Origin: Fen-1273 sp963748405
Lineage (GTDB): Bacteria > Bacteroidota > Ignavibacteria > UBA10030 > UBA6906
Direction of reading: 5' to 3'
DNA: 64,000 nucleotides
Assembly (NCBI GenBank): GCA_963748405.1
Contig: CAVVIT010000008.1
Coordinates: 62,001-126,000 of the forward strand
Below are positions 1-9,267 of the stretch, one piece after another (positions within the stretch are counted from its first letter, which is position 1; each line of letters opens with the position of its first letter). The position numbers and the translations under genes are program-made. A model generated the notes under the pieces. That model made no database searches. It saw nothing but the letters and a program-made list of their open reading frames with translations, and had not been told where the DNA came from.

Positions 1-2
1 CC

Positions 3-2402
3 GCTCCCGGAAAGGAGCAGAACGGTGAAAACGATGTCGTCCTGTCAGCAAAGGACTTCCAATTCACCGGCAGCGAGGTGAGCGATCGTCCAGGCGGGGG
101 GAAGGAACTGAGCTTGAACTTCCGCTACGACTGGGGGCTGTCACTGCTATTGCTGAAGGCGAGGTTCGAAATTGACTCCGCACGATATTCGCTACGAAAA
201 TGGATTGAGGTTTCCGATTCGCTGGACAGGGTTCAGTTCCTCGATCGCATTGACGTTGAATCCATGACATTCTCCCGCCCCCGCTTCTCCGGCGGGAAAC
301 TGGGGCAGCCGGTGTTCAACGACGACATTTTCTGGGGAATCGAATACCCGACGGCGGAAACCGGGATCCGGGGCAACGCTGTCCGAAGCGGGTACGTGTG
401 CGGCCGGGAGATCGGAAGCGAACCGTACCGGAGTCATTCGTGCATTCTCGGGTGCTCGCGTTCTTCGTCGAACCGGGTCGACGCGTTCATGGAGTATGTC
501 GACGGCATCAAGGTGAACGGTACGCGTCCCTACCTCCTGTATAACTCCTGGTACGATCTCAGGAACCCGGCGATTGCGGAAGATTCCCTCGGGATCATGA
601 ACGAACGGAGAGTGTTGAGCACGATCGACGCGTTCAAAGCAAATCTTTTCGACAGGCATGGGATTCGGCTCGATGCCTTTGTTCTCGACGACGGCTGGGA
701 CAGCTATGACCGGGTGTGGGGAATCGATTCCCTGAGGTTCCCGAAGGGATTCTCGGCGATCGCGAACGCCCTCGGCGGGACGAAGAGCTCGCTCGGCCTC
801 TGGGCGTCCCCATTCGGAGGCTATTCAAACCGCGATCGCCGCGTGCGATGGGCCAATGAGAACGGCTATGAGACGACGGGGAATTTCCTCTGCCTTGCCG
901 GCACAAGGTATCAACGCTACTACAAGAACGCGATGGAGGGCTATGAGGGGAGTTTCGGGGTCGGATACTTTAAATGGGACGGCATGCTCCTCTCGTGCAG
1001 CGAACCAAATCACGGACATTTGCAGGGTATCTATTCACGCGGGGCCCAGGTCGACGCATATGTCGACATCATGAAGTCCGTCCGGCAGCGGGATCCGCAC
1101 GTCTTCCTCAATATAACGACCGGGGCATGGCTCTCCCCCTGGTGGCTGCGATACGCCGACTGCATGTGGATGCAGGGGGAAGACTATGCTTACCAGGAAA
1201 ACGCCCCGTCGCTGAACGACAGGCAGAAGTCCATCACCTACAAGGACGTCGTCCTGTGGGAAGACCTTCGAAAGATGGGCCTTCTTTTCCCCATGTCGAG
1301 CCTGATGACGCACGGGATCATCAAAGGGCGATACAATCTCCTGGGGGGGGCGAATGAGTCGCTCGGCTCGTTCTGCGATGAAGCTATGATGTACTTCGGG
1401 CGCGGGGTGATGATGTGGGAGCTCTATATCTCACCTGACGTGCTCTCTCCGGGTGAATGGAATGCGATCGCCTCGTCGGTGAAATGGGCGACGTCGAACC
1501 AGGACGTCCTGAAGAAGACCCGGATGGTGCTGGGCGATCCCCGTCGGGGAGAAGCGTACGGCTACCTGCATATGAAGAAGGAGAAGGGCATTCTGCTTGT
1601 CAGAAATCCCGGCCCGGCGGATCGGACGGTCCGCCTGAACCTGACGCCGGATCTCGGCGATTTCGACGCGTCGACGGACTACTACGTCAGTGTGATGTAC
1701 CCATACAATCGTGTCCTGCCCGATCCCGTCCGCCTTGGGGGCGTCCTGTCGCTCCATCTGGGGGGGTACGAGGTCCTGACGGCAGAACTGGTCCCCGCGA
1801 AGGATATTGACAGAAGTCTCCCCGTCGGTGTGAGGTATTCAGTCGAAAACGGAGATCTACTCGTGTGGGGAAGGCGCGGCGAGAGGAGTGCCATCCGCTC
1901 ACTTGACAATCACCGTTTGGGTGAAGTGCGCTTTGGTGATTCGGTCAGAAAAGTCGATTGCAACGCGGACTCGCATGTGAGCGGTGACGGGACGGAGTGC
2001 TCGACCCGTCTGAACGTGATCGTTCCCGAAGACTTCGGGAAGGGTCAACTTTCCGCCCTGATCGAACTTGGCGCATTGTCGCCGCAGAGGAAGGCCCCGA
2101 AATTCACAATGGTCGTCAATGGGGTCCCCAGGGACGCCGCAGTCGAAGGAGGGGACGGCACCTGGTTCTGGGTAACGTCGGATCTCGATAAGGGACGAAA
2201 CGGGATTGAGTGCTCCATTCGTTTTACAGGGAAGGAAAAAGGAAAGGTCAGCTTCTGGTTGATGGGAGACAGACAGCTATCCGGTCGGAAGATCGGGAGA
2301 ATCGCCGGAGGCGGGGACACTCTCGTCCCCGCAAAGCCGTATCCGGCATCGATCGAAAAGGTCTTCATGCCTCTTTCGCACTATACAATCAATACGAATT
2401 GA
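3..2402 (+). CDS. GH36-like alpha-galactosidase, 5' partial
   Basis: Probable alpha-galactosidase of the GH36/raffinose-synthase-like clan, releasing galactose from alpha-galactosides. The frame is open through the left edge of the window, so the true start lies upstream; an internal GTG at 78 is only the first in-window start. Seen: a (beta/alpha)8-barrel signature with FVLDDGWDSYD near 680-712, WASPFGGYSNRD near 800, and GYFKWDGM near 965, where the Lys-x-Asp is the position of the GH36 nucleophile. A C-terminal beta-sandwich region follows. Whether it is secreted cannot be judged without the N-terminus. It is 14 bp upstream of a galactokinase-like gene, which supports a galactose-releasing role. 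Family is recognised from motifs; exact substrate is inference. Confidence 0.72.
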   Translation, partial: APGKEQNGENDVVLSAKDFQFTGSEVSDRPGGGKELSLNFRYDWGLSLLLLKARFEIDSARYSLRKWIEVSDSLDRVQFLDRIDVESMTFSRPRFSGGKLGQPVFNDDIFWGIEYPTAETGIRGNAVRSGYVCGREIGSEPYRSHSCILGCSRSSSNRVDAFMEYVDGIKVNGTRPYLLYNSWYDLRNPAIAEDSLGIMNERRVLSTIDAFKANLFDRHGIRLDAFVLDDGWDSYDRVWGIDSLRFPKGFSAIANALGGTKSSLGLWASPFGGYSNRDRRVRWANENGYETTGNFLCLAGTRYQRYYKNAMEGYEGSFGVGYFKWDGMLLSCSEPNHGHLQGIYSRGAQVDAYVDIMKSVRQRDPHVFLNITTGAWLSPWWLRYADCMWMQGEDYAYQENAPSLNDRQKSITYKDVVLWEDLRKMGLLFPMSSLMTHGIIKGRYNLLGGANESLGSFCDEAMMYFGRGVMMWELYISPDVLSPGEWNAIASSVKWATSNQDVLKKTRMVLGDPRRGEAYGYLHMKKEKGILLVRNPGPADRTVRLNLTPDLGDFDASTDYYVSVMYPYNRVLPDPVRLGGVLSLHLGGYEVLTAELVPAKDIDRSLPVGVRYSVENGDLLVWGRRGERSAIRSLDNHRLGEVRFGDSVRKVDCNADSHVSGDGTECSTRLNVIVPEDFGKGQLSALIELGALSPQRKAPKFTMVVNGVPRDAAVEGGDGTWFWVTSDLDKGRNGIECSIRFTGKEKGKVSFWLMGDRQLSGRKIGRIAGGGDTLVPAKPYPASIEKVFMPLSHYTINTN

Positions 2403-2416
2403 AATCGGGAAATATC

Positions 2417-3517
2417 ATGAGAACGGACCCAGGTGAACTGAAAGTGAGCACACCGGGAAGAATTTGCCTTTTCGGGGAGCACCAGGACTACCTGAACCTC
2501 CCGGTTATCGCTTCCGCCATCTCCTTGAGGATCTCTATCGAGGGTCAAAGGCGCGATGACGCGCAGGTGGTCGTCCATTTGCCCGACATCGGCAAAGTGG
2601 AGACGTTCTCCCTGGTCGAGCCGATCGTCTACGACAGGGAGAGCGACTATCTCAAGAGCGTGGTGAACGTCCTGCGGCGTCACGGGCTGCAATTCTCACG
2701 GGGGGTCGAATGCTCCGTTCACGGTGAAATCCCGATCAACGCCGGGACATCGAGTTCATCGGCGCTGATCGTCGCCTGGGTGAACTTCATGGCGAGGATG
2801 AGCGATCCGAAAGGAGTCCGCCTTTCGGCCGAACGGATCGCGCAGTATGCGCACGAAGCGGAAGTTCTCGAGTTTGCCGAACCGGGCGGAATGATGGACC
2901 ACTACTCGACGGCGGTCGGTGGTACGATCTTCCTGGAGTCGTATCCGAAGATCCAGGTGAAGAAGCTGAATGCGAAGCTCGGCGCACTGGTGCTGGGGAA
3001 TTCCAACGAACCGAAGGACACCAAGTTCATCCTGGCACGGGTGAAGAACCAGATTCTGGAGGTTGTCCGCCGCCTGGAAGCGTCGCATCCCGGCTTTTCA
3101 CTGCGAACCATACAGGAATCCGGCATCGATGAGCTTTCCGGCGAGCTGACCGGTGAGCAGGCCGAGCTCCTGCACGGAACCATCCGGAACAGGGATATCA
3201 CCACGCGGGCGATGAAGGTGCTGCGGGAAAAGAACCTTGACCACCGGCTGATCGGCTCATTGCTGAATGATCACCAGAAAGTGTTGCGTGACGTCCTGAA
3301 GATCTCGACGCCGAAAATCGATCGCATGATCGGGGCCGCACTTGAGGCGGGAGCGTTCGGGGCAAAGATCAACGGTTCGGGGGGCGGCGGGTGCATGTTC
3401 GCGTACGCTCCGACAAATGCGAAAGCGGTGAAGGAGGCGATAGAGAAGGACGGGGAGGAGGCGTACATCCTGAAAGTGGACGAAGGGACGCGGGCCAAAA
3501 CCATGGCGGCGGCATGA
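2417..3517 (+). CDS. GHMP kinase, galactokinase-like
   Basis: ATP-dependent sugar-1-kinase, most likely making galactose-1-phosphate in the cytoplasm. Visible motifs are the galactokinase-type signature GRICLFGEHQDY (residues about 14-25), the phosphate-binding loop INAGTSSSSAL (about 106-116) and the C-terminal KINGSGGGGCMF (about 316-327). The 366-residue length fits the family. The ATG at 2417 was chosen because it directly precedes the conserved N-terminus; the frame is open further upstream to 2210 but that part is junk-like and overlaps the preceding gene. The stop overlaps the next start (ATGA), indicating translational coupling to the nucleotidyltransferase. Arabino-, fuco- or glucurono-kinase specificity cannot be excluded. 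Confidence 0.8.
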   Translation: MRTDPGELKVSTPGRICLFGEHQDYLNLPVIASAISLRISIEGQRRDDAQVVVHLPDIGKVETFSLVEPIVYDRESDYLKSVVNVLRRHGLQFSRGVECSVHGEIPINAGTSSSSALIVAWVNFMARMSDPKGVRLSAERIAQYAHEAEVLEFAEPGGMMDHYSTAVGGTIFLESYPKIQVKKLNAKLGALVLGNSNEPKDTKFILARVKNQILEVVRRLEASHPGFSLRTIQESGIDELSGELTGEQAELLHGTIRNRDITTRAMKVLREKNLDHRLIGSLLNDHQKVLRDVLKISTPKIDRMIGAALEAGAFGAKINGSGGGGCMFAYAPTNAKAVKEAIEKDGEEAYILKVDEGTRAKTMAAA

Positions 3518-4392
3518 CGACGGATGGACGATTGGTCGTTCTCGCCGGGGGCATCTCTTCGCGGATGAAGAAGTCAGTGGCCCCGGAGTCTTCAGCCGAC
3601 CCGGCCCTGATCCGCGAGGCGGACGTCAAGGCGAAATCCATGATCGGGGTCGGGAGGAACCAGAGGCCTTTCCTCGATTACCTTCTCTTCAACGCCAGGC
3701 AGGCGGGGTACGGGGATGTCCTGATCGTCATCGGCGAGGGTGACGACAGCATTCGGAACTACTACGGCCATAAAGACGAGGACAACGAGTTTTCAGGGCT
3801 GAAGATCTCCTATGCAGTTCAGCACATACCGGCCGGCCGCGCGAAACCGATGGGAACGGCCGATGCGCTCTACCAGGGGCTCAAGGGGAAGAGCGGGTGG
3901 GCGGGCAAACGATTTACCGTCTGCAACAGCGACAACCTGTACTCGGAAAAAGCCCTCGCGTTGATGCGGGAGCATAAGTACCGATGCGCCATGATTGATT
4001 ATGACCGCCGCGCTTTACAATTTGAGTGGAGCCGGATCGAACGGTTCGCCGTCACCCTGAAGGACCGCGAAGGCTTCCTGACGGGCATTATCGAAAAACC
4101 CTCGAAAGATCAGATACAGGCGGCAACCGGAAGTGACGGATTTGTCGGCGTCAGCATGAACATATTCGATTTGCAGTATGACATGATATTTCCGTTCCTG
4201 GAGAAGGTCCCCTTTCACCCGCTTCGCAACGAAAAGGAGCTCCCTGAAGCGGTCACGATGATGGTGGGTGCATATCCCCGATCCCTGTTCGCCTATCCTC
4301 TGTCCGAGCACGTCCTGGACCTTACGGAGAAGGGCGACATCTTGCCTGTGAAAAAATACCTGGAATCGCACTTTGAAAACGCCACATTCTGA
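3514..4392 (+). CDS. Sugar-1-phosphate nucleotidyltransferase
   Basis: Probable NTP:sugar-1-phosphate nucleotidyltransferase with a Rossmann-like GT-A fold, 292 residues. The N-terminal VVLAGGISSRM (about 8-18) is the NTP-binding glycine-rich loop; CNSDNLY near residue 136 carries the metal-binding Asp, and IIEKPSKD further on matches the conserved EKP motif. The ATG at 3514 overlaps the kinase stop. Between a galactokinase-like gene and a GalE-like gene, it would convert Gal-1-P plus UTP to UDP-galactose, substituting for GalT, which is not seen here. That substrate assignment is inference from context; glucose-1-P uridylyltransferase is the main alternative. Confidence 0.75.
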   Translation: MTTDGRLVVLAGGISSRMKKSVAPESSADPALIREADVKAKSMIGVGRNQRPFLDYLLFNARQAGYGDVLIVIGEGDDSIRNYYGHKDEDNEFSGLKISYAVQHIPAGRAKPMGTADALYQGLKGKSGWAGKRFTVCNSDNLYSEKALALMREHKYRCAMIDYDRRALQFEWSRIERFAVTLKDREGFLTGIIEKPSKDQIQAATGSDGFVGVSMNIFDLQYDMIFPFLEKVPFHPLRNEKELPEAVTMMVGAYPRSLFAYPLSEHVLDLTEKGDILPVKKYLESHFENATF

Positions 4393-5614
4393 CCGAAAGA
4401 GCAAGGTCGACAAGAAGAATGAGATCAGGAGGATTCTGATCCTGAGGGCACTCCTGGACCACGGACCCTTGTCCCTGACTGACCTGGCGAAGATGACGGG
4501 GATGACCCTCCCCGTCGCATCGAATATCGTCGCGCTGCTCAGGAAAAAGAAGCAGGTCGTCCAGTCGAAAGAGAAAAATGGTACGCAGGCGGGACGTCCG
4601 CCGTCGATCGTCAAACTCAACGGAGAAGCCGGTTTCATCCTCGGAATCGATATCGGCAGGCTCTTCACCAATTTCATCATTCTTGACCTCGAAACGAACA
4701 TCGTCGGAGATACCCGAAGGAAGTCCATCGCCCTGAGCAACGACATAAAATTGATCGATGACCTGGAACGCGAGATCAAGGTCGTCCTGTCGGAAGCGAA
4801 GGTAAGCTGGACCAAGCTTCTGGGCATAGGGATCTCGTTGCCGGGGATGGTAAAAGGAAAGGAAGGGCTCGGGGAGACCTATTTCAACTTCGGGGACGCG
4901 CCCGCCCGCGAGATTCTCTCAAGGCGGTTCAACAAGCCGGTCCACATCGAGCACGACCTGGAAGCGATGGCATTTGGCGAACGCTGGTTTGGCGCGGCGA
5001 AGGAAGTCGACAACGCACTGTGCGTCAATATCGGCTGGGGACTCGGACTCGGCATCATCATCGACGGCGAAGTCTACTACGGCGAGAACGGGTACGCGGG
5101 GGAATTCGGGCATATCCAGGTGGTGCAGGACGGGGAACTGTGCTATTGCGGCAAGCGGGGCTGTCTGGAGACCGTCGCTTCCGGCAGGGCGATCACGCAG
5201 ATCGCCCGGGACAGGATTGCAAAGGATGCGACGACAATCATGACGAGGGAGCAGCACCTGCGCATCGACCAGATCGACGCGGAGGCCGTCCTGAGGGCCG
5301 CGAGCCTGGGAGACCAGTTCTCCATCGAGATCCTGGAAGAGGCGGGCCGTCACCTGGGGGCGGGCATAGGGATTTTGATAAACCTGCTGAACCCGGCGCT
5401 CATCATTCTCGGCGGCGGCGTCTCGACGGCGTCCCCGTTCCTGCTGGAATCGGTGCGCGCGGGTGCAATGAAACATTCGCTTGTTAATTTGAATCGCGCC
5501 GTCAAGTTTACCACGTCCCGCCTCGGAAATAAGGCGGGCGCGCTCGGGGTCGCCGTGTACCTGGCGGAGGACCTGTTTGACGTCGAACGCCTCAATCCCC
5601 TCGCATACGTGTAG
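4373..5614 (+). CDS. ROK-family transcriptional regulator
   Basis: NagC/XylR-type repressor of 413 residues. An N-terminal winged-helix DNA-binding segment (about residues 15-70) is followed by an actin-like ROK sugar-binding domain starting at GIDIGRLF. The zinc-binding signature CYCGKRGCLE of ROK proteins is intact. A TTG start at 4373 is used because the HTH begins immediately after it; this overlaps the upstream gene by 20 bp. It sits inside the galactoside operon, so autoregulation with sugar as inducer is likely (inference). A pure sugar kinase is less likely because of the HTH, although some ROK proteins do both. Confidence 0.85.
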   Translation: MKTPHSDRKSKVDKKNEIRRILILRALLDHGPLSLTDLAKMTGMTLPVASNIVALLRKKKQVVQSKEKNGTQAGRPPSIVKLNGEAGFILGIDIGRLFTNFIILDLETNIVGDTRRKSIALSNDIKLIDDLEREIKVVLSEAKVSWTKLLGIGISLPGMVKGKEGLGETYFNFGDAPAREILSRRFNKPVHIEHDLEAMAFGERWFGAAKEVDNALCVNIGWGLGLGIIIDGEVYYGENGYAGEFGHIQVVQDGELCYCGKRGCLETVASGRAITQIARDRIAKDATTIMTREQHLRIDQIDAEAVLRAASLGDQFSIEILEEAGRHLGAGIGILINLLNPALIILGGGVSTASPFLLESVRAGAMKHSLVNLNRAVKFTTSRLGNKAGALGVAVYLAEDLFDVERLNPLAYV

Positions 5615-5633
5615 CCGGAGATCCTGAACAACA

Positions 5634-6572
5634 ATGCCTGATCTGAAAATTGTGGTCACCGGAGGTGCCGGGTTCATCGGCTCTCATATTGCCGAATACT
5701 GGAAGGGCGAAAATGCTGATGTCCACGTCATCGACAATCTGAGAACCGGCAGAAGCGAAAACATCGAGCAATTGGAAGGAGTCACGTTCCACCGTGTGAG
5801 CATTACGGACCGGGAAGCGGTGTTCGAGATCCTGGAGGGTGCGCGCTACGTGCACCATCTTGCCGCGCTGGTATCCGTTCCCGAGTCCATCCACAAGCCG
5901 CTGGAATGCGTCGAGATCAATGTCCGGGGACTGATCAACGTCCTGGATGCAGCGGCGAGACACGGGGTCCGAAAGATCGTTCACAGCAGCAGCGCGGCGG
6001 TCTACGGCGACAATCCCGCACCGGTCAAGGATACGGACCTGATGCCGATGCCGAAATCTCCGTATGGCATCACGAAACTCGACGGCGAGTATTACCTTCA
6101 GGTCTACCAGGAGAACTTCGGCCTGGAGAGCGTTTCCCTCCGGTACTTCAATGTGTTTGGTCCGAGGCAGGACCCCGAAAGCCAGTACGCGGCGGCCGTT
6201 CCCATATTCATCCTGAAGGCCCTCCGCGGCGAACCGATCGTCATATACGGGGACGGCGAGCAGACAAGGGATTTTGTCTACGTGCGGGACGTGGTCAGCG
6301 CGAACGTCCTGGCGGCGACCGGCCGCGGAACGACGGGGGTGTTTAACGTCGCACTGGGCCGCGCGATCACGATCAACGAATTGGCCAGGACCATCGTTCA
6401 GGGGGCGGGGAGCACGAGCACGATCGTTCACGAAGGAGAACGGCCGGGTGAGATCAGGCACAGCCTGGCATCGATCGAGCGAACTGTCAGGGGCCTGAAC
6501 TTCGCTCCCCGGTACACGCTTCTCGAAGGGCTGAACGAAACGGCCATGCATATGAAAAGCTCCCTGAATTGA
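5634..6572 (+). CDS. NAD-dependent sugar epimerase, GalE-like
   Basis: Extended short-chain dehydrogenase/epimerase of 312 residues. VVTGGAGFIGSH at the N-terminus is the Rossmann nucleotide-binding motif, and SPYGITK near residue 142 is the catalytic YxxxK. HSSSAAVYG supplies the catalytic Ser/Thr region and RYFNVFGPRQ is typical of UDP-sugar epimerases. It starts 19 bp after the ROK gene. In this operon it probably interconverts UDP-galactose and UDP-glucose, closing the galactose route; UDP-glucuronate or dTDP-sugar epimerase are alternatives that sequence alone does not exclude. Confidence 0.82.
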   Translation: MPDLKIVVTGGAGFIGSHIAEYWKGENADVHVIDNLRTGRSENIEQLEGVTFHRVSITDREAVFEILEGARYVHHLAALVSVPESIHKPLECVEINVRGLINVLDAAARHGVRKIVHSSSAAVYGDNPAPVKDTDLMPMPKSPYGITKLDGEYYLQVYQENFGLESVSLRYFNVFGPRQDPESQYAAAVPIFILKALRGEPIVIYGDGEQTRDFVYVRDVVSANVLAATGRGTTGVFNVALGRAITINELARTIVQGAGSTSTIVHEGERPGEIRHSLASIERTVRGLNFAPRYTLLEGLNETAMHMKSSLN

Positions 6573-6645
6573 GCAAAGACACACGGGGGTCGGACTCTTT
6601 CCGGATCTTCAGAAGCAATTTCACATCCATCACATGGTGTAAACC

Positions 6646-8466
6646 GTGCACCTCCAGCTTATTGATTGGGTAATCATCGGGGTAATCCTCGTCGTCTGCT
6701 TCGGGCCCGCCCTGTTCTTTGGCAAGCGGGCCGGAAAGAACACGTCCGAATTCTTCGCATCGGGACGCTCGGTACCCTGGTGGCTGGCCGGCCTCTCAAT
6801 GGTCGCGACCACGTTCAGCAGCGATACGCCGAACCTGGTGACGGATATCGTGCGCCGCAACGGCGTGTCGGGAAACTGGGTCTGGTGGGCATTCGTGCTC
6901 ACCGGAGTCTCGACGGTCTTCTTTTACGCGCGCCTCTGGAGGCGCTCGGGGGTGCTGACGGACCTTGAATTTTACGAGATCCGGTATTCGGGAAAGGCCG
7001 CCGCGTTCGTCCGCGGGTTCAGGTCGGTCTACCTCGGGCTGTTCTTCAACTGCATGATCATGGCAACCGTCAATCTCGCCGCGTGCAAGATTGCCGGGCT
7101 GCTTTTCGGCCTGGAACGGTGGCAGACGCTCGCGCTCGTCGGCGTCCTGAACGTGATCTTCGCCGCCCATTCGGGACTCTGGGGCGTCCTGGTGATCGAT
7201 ATGATTCAATTTTTCATCAAGATGACGGCGGTCATCGCCGCGGCGTATTTTGCCGTCAACCTTCCCCAGGTCGGTGGGCTCAGCGGGATGGTGCAAAAAC
7301 TCTCGGTGCTCAAAGGGCCGGGCGGCGTGAACTACCTTAATATGCTTCCGGATTTCACCAACACCTGGGATATCGCCGTTGCCGTCTTCATCATGCCGGT
7401 TGCCGTGCAGTGGTGGGCGGTCTGGTACCCGGGTGCCGAACCGGGCGGCGGAAGCTATATCGCCCAGCGCATGCTGGCATCAAAGTCCGAGAAGGACTCG
7501 CTCGGAGCAGTCCTGTTCTTCAATATTGCGCACTACGTTCTCCGGCCGTGGCCCTGGATCCTGGTCGGGCTTTGTTCGCTGATCATCTACCCGCATCTTT
7601 CGGATATCCAGGCCGCCTTCCCGAACCTGGACCCGAAATTGCTGGGGCACGACATCGCCTATCCGGCCATGCTGACGTTCCTGCCGGTGGGATTCATGGG
7701 TCTGATGATCGGAGGGCTGATTGCAGCCAATTCCTCCACCAACCTGACGCATCTCAACTGGGGGGCGTCATACCTGGTCCACGATTTCTACCGGCGGTTT
7801 CTGCGCAAAGGGGCGAGCGAGAAACATTACGTTCGGGCGGGCCGCATTGTGACGATCGGCATATTCTTCTGCGCCTCGGGGACCGTCTTCCTGCTGGACT
7901 CGGCTAAGGATGCGTTTGACATCATCCTCCAGGTCGGCGCAGGGACGGGGCTGCTCTATCTCGTCCGGTGGTTCTGGTGGCGGGTCAACGCCTGGAGCGA
8001 GGTGGTCGCCATGGTCAGTTCGTTCGTTGTTTCGGTGACGCTTCTCGTCCTGAACAGAAACGGCGTGCATATTAGCACCCATATCGGCCTGCTTGTCACG
8101 ATCGGCTTCACGAGCGTCTGCTGGATCCTCACCGCGATATTCGGTCCGGAAACCGACCGCACGACGCTGACGGAGTTCTATAAGAAAGTTCGGCCTTTCG
8201 GCCCGGGTTGGACCCGCATCCGCAAAGAGGCCGGAATCTCGGTAGAGGAAGCAAAATCCTCAGGACAGAACATCCCGCTTGCCCTTCTCGGATGGGTGGC
8301 GGGATCCACCGCGATCTGGTCTGCCCTTTTCGTGGTCGGGAATTTCCTTTATGGCCGCATGGAATATGCGTTGATCTTGTTGGCCGTGTTTCTCGTGAGC
8401 GGCCTGGCCCTGTTATATGTGGTGAACAGGCTATGGACCGGTGAAGGAAATGGAGACACTGTGTGA
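6646..8466 (+). CDS. Sodium:solute symporter (SSS family)
   Basis: Inner-membrane sodium/solute symporter of 606 residues with about 13-14 hydrophobic helices, as usual for SSS sugar transporters. Family-type features include the N-terminal FFASGRSVPWWLAGLSM followed by FSSDTPNLV, the region of the Na2 sodium site. A GTG start at 6646 is supported by the hydrophobic first helix immediately following. In a galactoside operon it most likely imports galactose or a galactoside (inference from neighbours); the substrate cannot be read from the sequence. Confidence 0.85.
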   Translation: MHLQLIDWVIIGVILVVCFGPALFFGKRAGKNTSEFFASGRSVPWWLAGLSMVATTFSSDTPNLVTDIVRRNGVSGNWVWWAFVLTGVSTVFFYARLWRRSGVLTDLEFYEIRYSGKAAAFVRGFRSVYLGLFFNCMIMATVNLAACKIAGLLFGLERWQTLALVGVLNVIFAAHSGLWGVLVIDMIQFFIKMTAVIAAAYFAVNLPQVGGLSGMVQKLSVLKGPGGVNYLNMLPDFTNTWDIAVAVFIMPVAVQWWAVWYPGAEPGGGSYIAQRMLASKSEKDSLGAVLFFNIAHYVLRPWPWILVGLCSLIIYPHLSDIQAAFPNLDPKLLGHDIAYPAMLTFLPVGFMGLMIGGLIAANSSTNLTHLNWGASYLVHDFYRRFLRKGASEKHYVRAGRIVTIGIFFCASGTVFLLDSAKDAFDIILQVGAGTGLLYLVRWFWWRVNAWSEVVAMVSSFVVSVTLLVLNRNGVHISTHIGLLVTIGFTSVCWILTAIFGPETDRTTLTEFYKKVRPFGPGWTRIRKEAGISVEEAKSSGQNIPLALLGWVAGSTAIWSALFVVGNFLYGRMEYALILLAVFLVSGLALLYVVNRLWTGEGNGDTV

Positions 8467-8504
8467 ACGTACCTCCCGGCCTTTGTCTCAACCTGTAGTG
8501 CACG

Positions 8505-9167
8505 ATGAAGTCGCTCCTCTGCCCCCGCTCTCCATATGCCGCACTGGAAGACATCCGACTTGAAGAGTCGTGGGACCCGGCGAGCTCCGAACCGCTGCAC
8601 ATGGCCGACGGAGCCCCCGCACCCCCCGAGCTGTCTACCTCGGTCCGGTGTTTCTGGAGCGACCTGTTCCTCTTCGCAATCTTCTGCTGCAGGTATCGGG
8701 AATTGAAGATCATCTCCGATCCTCCCGGATCTGACGCAGAACGAAGAACGCCCCTTCTCTGGGAACAGAGTGATGTTGTGGAGGTTTTTATCGGTGCAGG
8801 GGCGAGGGCATCGGGGCGGTACTTCGAGATCCAGGTTGCGCCTGACGGCCGGTGGACCGACATGGCCATCGTCAAAACAATCAACGGTCTTCTTCAGGAT
8901 ACGGGTTGGGCGTCCGGGGTCCGGTGCAAGTCCTCCGTCAATGGTCCCGGGAGTGAATGGAGGGCGGCTGTAGCCGTACCGTGGAAATCGCTGGATCGGC
9001 GGGGGCCTCTCGAGGTTTCCTGGGAATGTAATTTCTATCGTGCCTCAGGAAGAACCCACGGGGACGAGTTGCTCGCTTGGGCTCCCACCGGCTACGGCAC
9101 GCAGTGCTTTCATCGCCCGGAAAAGTTCGGACAATTGGAGTTGTTGGATCACCCCGCGACGGAGTAA
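8505..9167 (+). CDS. CBM9-like carbohydrate-binding protein
   Basis: A 220-residue protein resembling the carbohydrate-binding family 9-like (DOMON-type beta-sandwich) domain. The recognisable string is a central VVEVFIGAG, then YFEIQVAPDG, WRAAVAVPWKSL and a C-terminal LLAWAPTG...FHRPEKFGQL, the order seen in that family. I see no signal peptide or membrane anchor. It lies 38 bp after the symporter and is probably the last gene of the operon. Function is unclear; such stand-alone domains often accompany glycan degradation genes. Confidence 0.6.
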   Translation: MKSLLCPRSPYAALEDIRLEESWDPASSEPLHMADGAPAPPELSTSVRCFWSDLFLFAIFCCRYRELKIISDPPGSDAERRTPLLWEQSDVVEVFIGAGARASGRYFEIQVAPDGRWTDMAIVKTINGLLQDTGWASGVRCKSSVNGPGSEWRAAVAVPWKSLDRRGPLEVSWECNFYRASGRTHGDELLAWAPTGYGTQCFHRPEKFGQLELLDHPATE

Positions 9168-9203
9168 CCCCGCCCCGCTTCCCGCTCTCTCCTACCGTTA
9201 TGG

Positions 9204-9232
9204 TTGACTTTCTCATTTTAAACTGGTATGGT
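9204..9232 (+). promoter_or_regulatory. Putative sigma70-like promoter for satD
   Basis: TTGACT at 9204-9209 and TATGGT at 9227-9232 are separated by 17 bp, in an AT-rich patch 36 bp before the satD-like start. This would separate the SatD/Mug pair from the upstream sugar operon. Pattern match only. Confidence 0.4.
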
Positions 9233-9267
9233 TGAATGCAGAATGAACGCAAGATAAGAGAGCACCA

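Noticed and set aside
5592..6584. 330-residue ORF opposite the GalE-like gene
   Set aside because: No motifs; the epimerase frame is clearly coding.
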